Positions 1-7,353 of a stretch of DNA of 19,674 nucleotides are shown in pieces (the stretch's first letter is position 1; each line of letters starts with the position of its first letter). The notes under the pieces are model-generated. The model did no database searches. It saw only the letters and a program-made list of their open reading frames with translations, and was not told the DNA's origin. The position numbers and the translations under genes were made by a program. The DNA is taken from contig CAUYXJ010000054.1 of the NCBI GenBank assembly GCA_963577065.1, forward strand, positions 1-19,674, given 5' to 3'. Source of the DNA: CAUYXJ01 sp963577065. GTDB taxonomy: Bacteria; Chloroflexota; Dehalococcoidia; Tepidiformales; Tepidiformaceae.

Positions 1-35
1 TCATGGAGAGCGCCCGGAGCAGCTGAGATGGAGCC

Positions 36-1151
36 GTGGGCGCGACCGATCGGGCGCAGCGATGCGTCCCCGGCCGCCGCCCCGGCTTCGCTCGCGACCG
101 GCGCCGCCGTATTCGACTCGTAAGTCCGCGCCGGATCGGGTGGGCGTTCGCGGGCTTCCTCCTGTTCGTGCTCGCGCTCGAGATCGCACGAGCCGGCGCC
201 TCCTCGCTCGTCCCGGTGCTTTCCGACCTGCGGGTCTCTGGCGTGGCCAACGGCCTCGGCTTCGGCTGGCTCTTCGCCTACATCCTCCTGAGCGGGTCAC
301 CGGTCGCGGCCATCGGCGTGACGCTCCTCTCCGAGGGCGTATTCAGCGAGACCGAAGCCTTCGCCGTGGTCGCGGGATCGCGCCTCGGCGCCTCGTTCAT
401 CGTGCTCGCGGTGGGCTTCGCTGCGTACCGCTTCGGCCGTCGCAGCGGCGACGGCCTCGCGATCGGCATCGTCGCGATGCTCACGACCTTCACGACCCAG
501 GGACCCGCGATCGCGCTCGGCTTCCTCGCCCTGCGCTCTGGCTGGCTCGACGGCGTGCGCCCGACCACGCCCGATGCGCTCCTGCGGGGCAGTGACCGCG
601 TCTTCGGCGAGGTGGTCGATGTCTTCGATGCGGCGTTGCCCGGTCTGCTGCTGTTCGCCGCGGGCGCGGCCGTCCTCCTCCTTGCGTTCGCCGTGTTCGA
701 GCGCGCGCTGCCGCGGTTGGAGGGCGAGGCGGATAGCATCCGCCGCAGCCTGGCAGTGCTGAACCGCCGCCCGATGATGTTCCTCATGGGGGTGCTGATC
801 ACGCTGACAACGCTGAGCGTGGCCGTCTCGCTGACGGTGCTGGTGCCCTTGGCCCTGCGCGGTTACGTCCGCCGCGAGCACGTGATCCCTTACGTGCTGG
901 GCGCCAACATCGCCACCTTCGTCGATACGCTCGGTGCGAGCGTGATCGTTGGCGGCGACGCGGCGGTGGCGGTCGTGGTTGCGCAGATGGCGTCGATCAC
1001 GGCCGTCTCGGTGCTCGTGCTGACGGTGCTGTACCAGCCCTATCGCGGCGGGATTCTGGCCTGCGAACGCTGGATCGCGGGCCGCCCTCAGCGCCTCGCC
1101 GGCTTTCTCGGCGTGATCGTGGCTTTGCCCCTCGTCCTGCTCCTCGTCTAG
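36..1151 (+). CDS. Na/Pi-cotransporter-like membrane permease
   Basis: This is a 371-residue polytopic membrane protein with roughly nine hydrophobic segments between residues 33 and 371. It resembles the Na+/phosphate cotransporter (NptA/PNaS) fold, which has two inverted halves. The first half has a Ser-rich hairpin (SGSPVAAIG, about 86-94) and GSRLGAS (about 114). The second has TLTTLSVAVS (about 256) and GANIATFVDTLGAS (about 289-302), which matches the family's GxNxGT signature. No C-terminal PhoU-like domain is present. The likely role is import of phosphate or another anion across the inner membrane, but the substrate is not shown. The frame is closed by a TGA at 24-26, so GTG at 36 is the first start available. 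The first 30 residues are Arg-rich and unconvincing, so the 5' end may be wrong or damaged. Confidence 0.7.
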   Translation: MGATDRAQRCVPGRRPGFARDRRRRIRLVSPRRIGWAFAGFLLFVLALEIARAGASSLVPVLSDLRVSGVANGLGFGWLFAYILLSGSPVAAIGVTLLSEGVFSETEAFAVVAGSRLGASFIVLAVGFAAYRFGRRSGDGLAIGIVAMLTTFTTQGPAIALGFLALRSGWLDGVRPTTPDALLRGSDRVFGEVVDVFDAALPGLLLFAAGAAVLLLAFAVFERALPRLEGEADSIRRSLAVLNRRPMMFLMGVLITLTTLSVAVSLTVLVPLALRGYVRREHVIPYVLGANIATFVDTLGASVIVGGDAAVAVVVAQMASITAVSVLVLTVLYQPYRGGILACERWIAGRPQRLAGFLGVIVALPLVLLLV

Positions 1152-1282
1152 CGGGCCCTTCCGTTCGACGCCCGCCACCGCGTTTAGGGCGGCTTTCTGG
1201 CACAGCAGGCCCGCGCGCTCGCCGAGCGAGATGTTGCTGCAGGCGACCAGGATCGCGAGCCGAGAAAGCGCCCTGCGCGCGC

Positions 1283-1519
1283 CTACTCTTCCTCGAGGGG
1301 AGGATCGGGCTCAGGGCCAATCAGCCCATGCTTCGTCGAGTACCGCTCGATCAGCACGATGATCGTGAGGAAAGGGACGAAACCGGCGAGCGAGCCGGCG
1401 CCCCAAAGCCAGAACCCGCCGATGAAGAACAGGATCGCCACCGCGGCAAAGAAAGACATGCCGATGATCGAGAGAATCCGTCCGGCCACGACGTATGGCG
1501 AGATCGGCGCTTTCATCAT
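1283..1519 (-). CDS. small two-helix membrane protein
   Basis: This 78-residue protein has two hydrophobic segments, about residues 13-36 and 40-58, and an acidic Pro/Glu-rich tail ending in EEE. Its start codon overlaps the stop of the methyltransferase gene (ATGA), and an excellent Shine-Dalgarno GGAGGTGA lies 6 bases upstream of the ATG. The two genes are therefore probably translationally coupled. A second ATG follows immediately (MMKAP) and could also serve as start. No function is recognised. It may be a membrane partner or simply a co-transcribed protein. Confidence 0.7.
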   Translation of the reverse strand: MMKAPISPYVVAGRILSIIGMSFFAAVAILFFIGGFWLWGAGSLAGFVPFLTIIVLIERYSTKHGLIGPEPDPPLEEE

Positions 1520-2538
1520 GGCTCGTCACCTCCCGCCTTCCGGGCCGTGACGATGCTGTTCTGGGCCCCGGGCGGCGAGCACCAATTCCGTTCGAAGCCG
1601 GCCTCTCCCAGCAGTCCGCCGATCTGGGGCTGAGTGCGGTTCTCGCCGCCGAGCAGAGCCATCGTCAGTCCGCTCACGGCGGCGTGCTCGGGCCCGCTGA
1701 GGTCTTCAGCCAGCATCGGTTCCGTGACGATGATCGTGCCGCCCGGGTCGAGGGCCCGCGCGCAGGCGGCGAGGATTTGGCGGCACTCGTCCGTCTCCCA
1801 GTCATGGAGCACGTTCGCCAGCAGGGCCACGTCGTGACCGGACGGGAGCGGGTCGTCGAAGAACGACCCGGCGACGAAGCGGCAGCGCTCCTGGAGCCTG
1901 CCCTCGGCGATGCGCTCGTCTGCGAGCGCGCGAACGCCGGGGAGGTCGAAGATCGTGGCCCGCAGCCCAGGGTTTGCCTCGAGCAGGGGGAGCGCATAGC
2001 CGCCGGCGTTTCCACCGACATCGAGCAGCCGTGCGAAGCCCCGGAAGTCGAGCTCGCTCATTAGGTGAGCGGCGCCGGCCGCAGCGTTCGCGAGCATCCC
2101 TTCGGCGAACCAGCGCTGCGCCTCGGCGTCCAGCCCGCCGAAGAGCTCGGCCTGGCCGCTCGACGCGATCGGTTCGCCGCTCGCCAGCGTTTCGCCGAGC
2201 CGCCCAATCCGATCATGAAAGCCGGAAAAGAGCAGGGCGCGGCCACCGACAAAATGGGGGCTCGATCTGACGAGGAAGGCCTTGGCCTCGGGCGTCGCGG
2301 AGACGCGTCCGGCCTCGTCGCGCGCCAGCAGGCCCTGGCTCGCGAGGAACGCGAGCAGGGCGGGTGCGACCCTACCCGGGAGGCCGAGATCCGCGGGTGC
2401 GAGCGGGCCGCCCGCGAGCCGCTCGAAGAGCCCCGAGCGCAGGCAGAAGGTGAGCGCCTGGGCGCGCACCGCGCCGTCCTGGAGCGCGTAGATGCGCAGC
2501 CGCGCCGCTTCGAGCGCGTGGTCGTCCATCTGCGACAT
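1516..2538 (-). CDS. SAM-dependent O-methyltransferase (family 2 type)
   Basis: This 340-residue protein has the layout of the acetylserotonin/caffeate O-methyltransferase family. An N-terminal winged-helix dimerisation region covers about residues 10-100. The Rossmann methyltransferase domain starts at LLDVGGNAGG (171-180), the SAM-binding glycine motif. The acidic residue after the second strand is in IFDLP (196-200), and GSFFDDP (214-220) is the adenine-binding region. LHDW (234-237) carries the His that acts as catalytic base in this family. It would transfer a methyl group to a hydroxyl of a small aromatic or polyketide-like substrate, which cannot be named here. The start (ATG at 2538) has no strong Shine-Dalgarno, and an alternative ATG lies three codons in. 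The gene is followed with a 4-base overlap by the small membrane protein gene. Confidence 0.85.
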   Translation of the reverse strand: MSQMDDHALEAARLRIYALQDGAVRAQALTFCLRSGLFERLAGGPLAPADLGLPGRVAPALLAFLASQGLLARDEAGRVSATPEAKAFLVRSSPHFVGGRALLFSGFHDRIGRLGETLASGEPIASSGQAELFGGLDAEAQRWFAEGMLANAAAGAAHLMSELDFRGFARLLDVGGNAGGYALPLLEANPGLRATIFDLPGVRALADERIAEGRLQERCRFVAGSFFDDPLPSGHDVALLANVLHDWETDECRQILAACARALDPGGTIIVTEPMLAEDLSGPEHAAVSGLTMALLGGENRTQPQIGGLLGEAGFERNWCSPPGAQNSIVTARKAGGDEP

Positions 2539-3012
2539 TCTCGGGTGGGTGGGGCGCGGGGGCTAGCGACCTCTTCGTTGTTGCGGCGACGTTCTGTGCG
2601 GACGGAGCGGGTCTCGGCCAGCCCGCAGCGGCCCCGGCATCGCCTTCGCGGCGCGGCGCGGCGCGACGTGAGCGTGGGCGTCGCCAGCGCAAGAGCGCTC
2701 CGCGATCCCGCAGCCTCGACACGATGTTTGAGACATCGGACCGCACGCCTTCACCCTGATGTCGAGGCGAACGCTGGTCGCGACGTTTGCCCGATCCCTC
2801 TCGAAGCTGCCGCGTTTCGGTGGGCGTGCGCAGCAGCGGATGCGGCGGCCGCCCCCGCTGGCGGCCCGTTCGCCCCCCCGTCGATCGCTCGAATGTACCG
2901 GCCAGTCCCCCCGGCTTGCCCCGTTCACAGACCTGACACCCTCCCGCAACCCCGCCCTGTGCCGTTGGCCGCTAGGGTCAAACTCTGACCTGGGGCTCAC
3001 CGGAGGGGTGCC
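2539..3012. other. intergenic region between divergent genes
   Basis: This stretch of about 470 bases separates the methyltransferase (-) from the pilin gene (+) and must hold both promoters. I see no credible gene. It has a GC-repeat run (repeats of cggcg near 2648-2665). A small inverted repeat, CGATGT-N5-ACATCG at 2722-2738, could be an operator. No clear -35/-10 pair stands out. Confidence 0.4.
2722..2738. promoter_or_regulatory. small inverted repeat, possible operator
   Basis: CGATGT and ACATCG form a perfect 6-bp inverted repeat around 5 bases. It lies between divergent genes, about 185 bases upstream of the methyltransferase start and 275 upstream of the pilin start. A regulator site is possible, but chance is also possible. 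Confidence 0.2.
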
Positions 3013-3201
3013 ATGACGAAGTCTCGCTTTGCCTGGAGGAGCTGCGCGTTGCTCTACCGCCGGTGGCTGACCGGCGACAAGGGCCAGGGCCTGGCCGAAT
3101 ACGGACTGATCCTGCTGCTTATCGGTATCGCGGCGGTGGGGGCGCTCACGCCTCTCGGCACCGCCATCGCGACGTCGCCCGGCTTCACGAGCCTCTTCTA
3201 G
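3013..3201 (+). CDS. Flp-type (type IVb) prepilin
   Basis: This 62-residue protein has a short basic leader, then Gly24, then a hydrophobic helix beginning QGLAEYGLILLLIG. That is the Flp/Fap prepilin signature. Prepilin peptidase would cut after Gly24, leaving Glu at mature position 5 and Tyr at 6. The mature protein of about 38 residues would be assembled into Flp/Tad pili for adhesion. A strong Shine-Dalgarno (GGAGGGG) sits just before the ATG at 3013. No other tad/cpa assembly genes are in this window, so this is an orphan pilin here. It converges with the CAP protein gene, with only 19 bases between stops. Confidence 0.85.
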   Translation: MTKSRFAWRSCALLYRRWLTGDKGQGLAEYGLILLLIGIAAVGALTPLGTAIATSPGFTSLF

Positions 3202-3220
3202 AACGCGGTCGCCTCCGGGA

Positions 3221-4177
3221 CTAGATTTCGATCGGGCCGCAGTCGGCGACGCCCTGGATCCAGAAGGCTTCGCCGGGGCCCGCGTGAGTGAGACTGCGGG
3301 CGTAGGGCGGCAGCTCGGGCCCGTATCGCGACCAACTGTCGCCCTCGAAGCCGTAGACCGCGGCGATGCAGCTCGCCGCGGTATCGAGGATGTCGTCGAG
3401 CTCTCCGGCGGGGAGCGAGATCAGGTTCCAGCCGCGGTAGATGGCGATCGTCATCCCGTAGTTTGCGTCTGGCGTTGGTGTGGCAGTGGGGGTTGGCGTC
3501 GCCGTCGCGGTCGACGTGGGCGTGAACGTCGAAGGCGGTGTGACCGGTGTCGAGGTCGAGGTGGGTCCGCCCCCGTTGCCCCCTTGGGCGCACGTCGACG
3601 ATGCCTCGGCGACGACAACGATGACCCAGGCGTGCGTGAACTGTCCGAAGCTGGGGTTGGGATTCGAGGCGTAACCGACGCCCGCGCAGTTCCAGGGAAT
3701 TGCCACGTTGACGCCGTTCGAGCCCGGTGGCCCCGCAGTCATCACCGCGAGGGCTTCCGCAGGCGTGCTCCCGAGCGCTGGGTTTGAGGACCCGAAGCCG
3801 GCCAAAGCCTCACCGCCCCCCATAATCACCGCCGCTGGGTACCCACAGTCGAGCAGCCGCTGAAAGTACGAGCGCCCGTGCTCGTCGAGATGGCCACTGG
3901 TCGTGCCCGCGATGATCGCTTCGGCGAACCACTGGGCGGCGTCGTTTGCGGGACCGGAGAGCGCCATCGCGGGCTGGCCCAGATTCTGCGCCCGCCAGCC
4001 GTTCACGCCGTCGAAGAGCGACTGCTCGAGCGGCGTGACTTGCCCCTCGCCGGTGTCGCAGGGGCCGGTCGCGGCGTCAGCCCGCGGTGTCACGGCGAGG
4101 CCCGCCGCAACGGCGATCGCGCACGCGATCGCGAGCAGCAGCAGCGCGGGTCCGATGGCGCGGTGGGGGACGGCCAT
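3221..4177 (-). CDS. secreted CAP-domain protein with Thr/Pro linker and C-terminal GWNLISLP domain
   Basis: This is a 318-residue exported protein. Residues 1-36 form a signal peptide ending at ADA-A. Residues about 48-192 form a divergent CAP (SCP/PR1-like) domain, with SGHLDEHGRS (94-103), the DCGY motif (110-113), GGGEALAG in place of the usual GEN motif, and HAWVIVVVAE (182-191). A Thr/Pro/Ser-rich linker (about 205-238) follows. The C-terminal domain starts at YRGWNLISLP (247-256). Such linkers and GWNL domains are common in secreted Chloroflexota proteins. The function is unknown; CAP domains have been tied to lipid or wall binding. The start ATG at 4177 precedes a clean signal peptide. 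Confidence 0.85.
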   Translation of the reverse strand: MAVPHRAIGPALLLLAIACAIAVAAGLAVTPRADAATGPCDTGEGQVTPLEQSLFDGVNGWRAQNLGQPAMALSGPANDAAQWFAEAIIAGTTSGHLDEHGRSYFQRLLDCGYPAAVIMGGGEALAGFGSSNPALGSTPAEALAVMTAGPPGSNGVNVAIPWNCAGVGYASNPNPSFGQFTHAWVIVVVAEASSTCAQGGNGGGPTSTSTPVTPPSTFTPTSTATATPTPTATPTPDANYGMTIAIYRGWNLISLPAGELDDILDTAASCIAAVYGFEGDSWSRYGPELPPYARSLTHAGPGEAFWIQGVADCGPIEI

Positions 4178-4271
4178 GGACTTTCGACCGTACCACGAGC
4201 AAAGTCCACGGTCCGGCGGGGGTGGGGGCGCAGCGGCGACGGCGGTCGCGATCCGCTGCGACGGCGCCTGC

Positions 4272-4427
4272 TCAGCGGAAGACGAAGTAGACGATCACGG
4301 TCGCGCTCAGGGAGAGCACGATCCAGGCGATGACCGAGACGGCGGCCGCCGCATCCTCGTCGATGTCGTGCTTGATCCAGGACCACACGAGGAAGGGCAG
4401 AAGGACCAGACCGATGAGCGCGCTCAT
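4272..4427 (-). CDS. 51-residue membrane protein
   Basis: This short open frame encodes MSALIGLVLL at its start, then a cytoplasmic-looking KHDIDED segment (about 19-25) and a second hydrophobic helix ending YFVFR. It has two transmembrane helices, about residues 3-18 and 28-50. The hydrophobic-charged-hydrophobic layout and clean ends suggest a real small gene rather than chance, though no strong Shine-Dalgarno is seen. It lies about 95 bases upstream of the CAP protein gene on the same strand and is divergent from the enoyl-CoA hydratase gene. No function is recognised. Confidence 0.55.
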   Translation of the reverse strand: MSALIGLVLLPFLVWSWIKHDIDEDAAAAVSVIAWIVLSLSATVIVYFVFR

Positions 4428-4534
4428 CGGCGTCAGTCTAGCTGGGCGCGCGCCGCGCGATGGCTCTTCGTTCCCGTGGGGCGGTCTGGGCAGCGGGGCG
4501 GTAGAGTCCCCGCATACCGAGGGAGGTCGTCATC

Positions 4535-5332
4535 GTGGAGTTCTGCAGCTACGAGAAGAAGGGCCGCGTCGCCTACATCACCATCACCCGCCCCGAGGTC
4601 ATGAATGCCCTGCACGCCTATGCGAATCTCGAGCTGCACGAGGTCTGGGACGATTTCGCTGCCGATGACGACCTCTTGGTGGCGGTCTTCACGGGCGAGG
4701 GCGAGCGCGCCTTCAGCGCGGGCAACGACCTCAAGTTCACGGCTCAGCAATCACGCCTGCCGGCCGACGAGCGACTGCGTCTGGCCTGGCCGGGCACGGG
4801 TTTCGGCGGCATCACCAGCCGTTTCGACCTCTACAAGCCGATCATCGCGCGAGTGAACGGCTTCGCCCTCGGGGGCGGCTTCGAGATGGCCCTTGCGAGC
4901 GACATCATTGTCGCGGCCGAGCACGCGCGATTCGGCCTGACGGAACCGAAGGTGGGGCTGATCGCCGGCGCGAACGGCGTCCACCGCCTGCCCCGGCAGG
5001 GGCCGCTGAAGGCGGTGATGGGGCACATGTTGACCGGTCGCCACATGACCGCGCAGCGCGCCTACGAACTCGGGATCGCGAACGAAGTCGCGCCCCTTGC
5101 CGACCTCGACGAGGTCGTCGACGGTTGGGTCCAGGACATCGTCAGCTGCGCGCCGCTCTCGGTGCGCTCGACGAAGGAGACGGCGTTACGAGGGCTCGAT
5201 ATGGCCCTGCGAGACGCCTCTCAGACCGTCTTCACGTGGGAGTCGCGGCGGCGTCAATCACCAGACGCCGTCGAGGGCCCGCGCGCCTTCGCCGAGAAGC
5301 GCGATCCGAATTGGGTTGGCACCTGGACCTGA
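4535..5332 (+). CDS. enoyl-CoA hydratase/isomerase family protein
   Basis: This 265-residue protein is a crotonase-fold enzyme. The first oxyanion-hole segment is FSAGNDLK (60-67) and the second is GFALGGGFEMALASD (109-123). The two Glu residues used for water addition in true hydratases are both present, at about 117 (GGGFE) and about 137 (LTEPKVGL). It probably hydrates an enoyl-CoA thioester in fatty-acid or side-chain degradation. The SAGNDLK form also occurs in carnitinyl-CoA dehydratase-like members, so the exact substrate is open. Translation starts at GTG 4535, with GGAGG 8 bases upstream. Its stop is directly followed by the 104-bp tandem repeats. Confidence 0.9.
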   Translation: MEFCSYEKKGRVAYITITRPEVMNALHAYANLELHEVWDDFAADDDLLVAVFTGEGERAFSAGNDLKFTAQQSRLPADERLRLAWPGTGFGGITSRFDLYKPIIARVNGFALGGGFEMALASDIIVAAEHARFGLTEPKVGLIAGANGVHRLPRQGPLKAVMGHMLTGRHMTAQRAYELGIANEVAPLADLDEVVDGWVQDIVSCAPLSVRSTKETALRGLDMALRDASQTVFTWESRRRQSPDAVEGPRAFAEKRDPNWVGTWT

Positions 5333-5337
5333 TTGGG

Positions 5338-5655
5338 GAGAAAGCTCGCTAGCGCTCGGCCCCCCGGCCCAGCTCCCCCGCGCTCGTCTGCTACGGCTTC
5401 GCGCCCTATGGGCTGCTCCACCTGCGCGCTCGCTTTCAGCGAGAAAGCTCGCTAGCGCTCGGCCCCCCGGGGCCACCTCCCCCGCGCTCGTCTGCTGCGG
5501 CTTCGCGCCCTATGGGCGGCTCCACCTTCGCGCTCGCTTTCAGCGAGAAAGCTCGCTAGCGCTCGGGCCCCCCGGCCCAGCTCCCCCGCGCTCGTCTGCT
5601 GCGGCTTCGCGCCCTAGGGGCTGCTCCACCTTCGCGCTCGCTTTCAGCGAGAAAG
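5338..5655. repeat. three tandem copies of a ~104-bp GC-rich repeat
   Basis: Copies lie at 5338-5440 (103 bp), 5441-5544 (104 bp) and 5545-5648 (104 bp), with a 7-base start of a fourth at 5649-5655. Each begins GAGAAAGCTCGCTAGCGCTC and ends CGCTCGCTTTCAGC. The copies differ only at scattered positions. Across each junction CTCGCT-TTC-AGCGAG can fold into a 6-bp hairpin, and GCTTTC-N5-GAAAGC is an alternative. The array starts 5 bases after the hydratase stop and ends about 155 bases before the MFS gene. Frames through it are long on both strands but read as Arg/Ala/Pro-rich sequence with no domain, so I do not call a gene. It looks like an intergenic repeat family that may occur elsewhere in the genome. 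Confidence 0.9.
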
Positions 5656-5808
5656 GTGTAATTTCCGAGCGGTTCGGAGCGGCGCCCGCTGTTGGTGCCG
5701 GCCCTCAGCGATCCACGTGGGGCGGGCCCTGGCACAGGGCTCATGGGGCGGGCTCGCCGCACAGTCGGTAGGGGGGTGAACGGCTAAGATCGAGGCGAGG
5801 GATCGCGC

Positions 5809-7143
5809 TTGTCCCAATCCGGCGTACACGAGTTCGAGGCGCTGCCTGCTTCCGGCTGGGACCGGATGGTCGCCTCGTTGCGGTACGAGCAGTTCCGCTG
5901 GCTCTACATAAGCAACATCGCTTTCATGTTCGCGATGATGGGCCAGTTTCTTGTGCGCTCGTTCCTCGCTTTCAAGCTGACGGACAGCGCCTTCTCCTTG
6001 GGCATCGTCAATGTCGTCGTTGCGGTGCCGATGCTCCTCGTGTCCCCCATCGGCGGAGTGATGGCCGATCGCTTCGACCGGCGCAAGCTCATCATCGGCG
6101 TGCAGGCGGCTGTCGTCGTCGACGAACTCATCGTCCTCGTACTGCTCATCACGGACGTGCTCACCTTCGGCCACCTGCTGATCCTCACAGGTTTTCTGGG
6201 AGCCCTCTTCCCCTTCATGATGCCGGCCCGCCAGGCGATCATCGTCAACGTCGTCGGGAGGCAGGGCCTCGGCAACGCCATGGCCCTGCAGATGGGGGGT
6301 ATGAACGCCGCCCGGGTAGTGGGCCCGGTCGCGGCCGGCTTCCTGATCTCCCTCACCGGGGTGGAGAGCACCTACTCGATCTCGCTCGTCCTCTACGCGG
6401 TCGGTCTGGGCGCGATGCTCAAGGTGCACCCGTCCTTCCCCGACGAGGAGGGCGAGCACCGTTCCGTCTTCGGGGACATTGCCGATGGCTTGCGCTACGT
6501 GCGCGACAACCGCGCCGTCCGTGCGCTACTCCTGCTCGGGCTCGTGCCGACCCTGCTCGCGATGCCTTTCCAGACCCTCCTCGTCGTGTTTGCGGAGGAC
6601 GTCTGGGATGTGGGCGCCATCGGCTTCGGCACGCTCCAGATGGTTGCCGGTCTGGGTGGAATGGTGGGCTCGGTCTATGTCGCCTGGGACGCTGAATCGC
6701 ACCAGCGCCTCCGCCGGATGATGGCGAGCATCATCGCCTTCGGCTGCACGCTGATGCTGTTCTCGATCAGCCCCTGGTTCCTGCTCGCCCTGCCCTTTGT
6801 GTTCCTCGCCGATGTCTTCGTGAGCATCTTCATGGTCCTGAACAACACGGCGATCCAGCTACTGATCCCCGATTCCGTTCGGGGCCGCGTGATGAGCCTG
6901 CTGATGATGTCCTTCGGTCTCACGCCGCTGGGGACGCTCCCGATGAGCTGGTTCGCGGACCAGTATGGTGCGCCCGCGGCGGTAGCCCTCGCCTCGGTCT
7001 GCATGATGGTGATCGCGGTGCTGTTCTTCCTGCTCAGCCCGTCGCTGCGGCGCCTCGATCTCAATACCCGCGAAGCCGTGGAGGAGTTCGAGCGAGAGTC
7101 CTCCGAGCGCCGCGCGCGCGAGCTCACTCCCGCCGCGAAATAG
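5809..7143 (+). CDS. MFS transporter (EntS/MFS_3-type exporter)
   Basis: This 444-residue protein has about 12 hydrophobic segments. The signature loop between helices 2 and 3, GGVMADRFDRRKL (82-94), is the MFS motif A, D-R-x-x-R-[RK]. The protein has the features of the MFS_3/EntS-like group, which exports siderophores and other small molecules by proton antiport. The substrate is not indicated by neighbours. The chosen start is TTG 5809, with GAGG 8 bases upstream. An internal ATG at codon 20 would remove a polar N-terminus only. The tail after the last helix (about 410-444) is charged. Confidence 0.85.
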   Translation: MSQSGVHEFEALPASGWDRMVASLRYEQFRWLYISNIAFMFAMMGQFLVRSFLAFKLTDSAFSLGIVNVVVAVPMLLVSPIGGVMADRFDRRKLIIGVQAAVVVDELIVLVLLITDVLTFGHLLILTGFLGALFPFMMPARQAIIVNVVGRQGLGNAMALQMGGMNAARVVGPVAAGFLISLTGVESTYSISLVLYAVGLGAMLKVHPSFPDEEGEHRSVFGDIADGLRYVRDNRAVRALLLLGLVPTLLAMPFQTLLVVFAEDVWDVGAIGFGTLQMVAGLGGMVGSVYVAWDAESHQRLRRMMASIIAFGCTLMLFSISPWFLLALPFVFLADVFVSIFMVLNNTAIQLLIPDSVRGRVMSLLMMSFGLTPLGTLPMSWFADQYGAPAAVALASVCMMVIAVLFFLLSPSLRRLDLNTREAVEEFERESSERRARELTPAAK

Positions 7144-7159
7144 CGGACCAAGAGCCAAA

Positions 7160-7175
7160 GCGGCCGATAGGCCGC
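7160..7175. terminator. GC-rich stem-loop between convergent MFS gene and tRNA-Phe
   Basis: GCGGCC-GATA-GGCCGC forms a perfect 6-bp stem with a tetraloop, 16 bases after the MFS stop and about 40 bases beyond the tRNA-Phe 3' end. It has no T-run, so it is a weak candidate for a bidirectional terminator. Confidence 0.35.
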
Positions 7176-7217
7176 GAGCCAACGGCCAAGAGCCAGGGGG
7201 TGGGGCGGAGGGGAGAA

Positions 7218-7293
7218 TGGTGCTGAGGCCCAGAATCGAACTGGGGACACCTGCGTTTTCAGCGCAGTGCTCTACCGACTGAGCTACCTCAGC
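7218..7293 (-). tRNA. tRNA-Phe (GAA)
   Basis: Read on the minus strand, the acceptor stem GCTGAGG pairs with CCTCAGC. The D-arm is GCTCAGTCGGTAGAGC. The anticodon stem CTGCG/CGCAG encloses loop CTGAAAA, giving anticodon GAA, and the T-arm contains GTTCGATTC. Discriminator A is followed by an encoded CCA at 7218-7220. It lies 60 bases downstream of proS on the same strand and could share its transcript. Confidence 0.95.
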
Positions 7294-7353
7294 GCGAAGC
7301 CAATCGTAGGAACCGCCTCCCCGAGGGGCAAGGCGCTTCGCGGCCCGAGAGGG

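Noticed and set aside
297..1178. Long minus-strand frame opposite the permease
   Set aside because: It reads as Glu/Arg/His-rich sequence without helices or domains and is the antisense shadow of the permease gene in GC-rich DNA.
5097..5771. Plus-strand frame running through the hydratase end and the tandem repeats
   Set aside because: It starts inside the hydratase gene in another frame, and the repeat part is Arg/Ala/Pro-rich without a domain.
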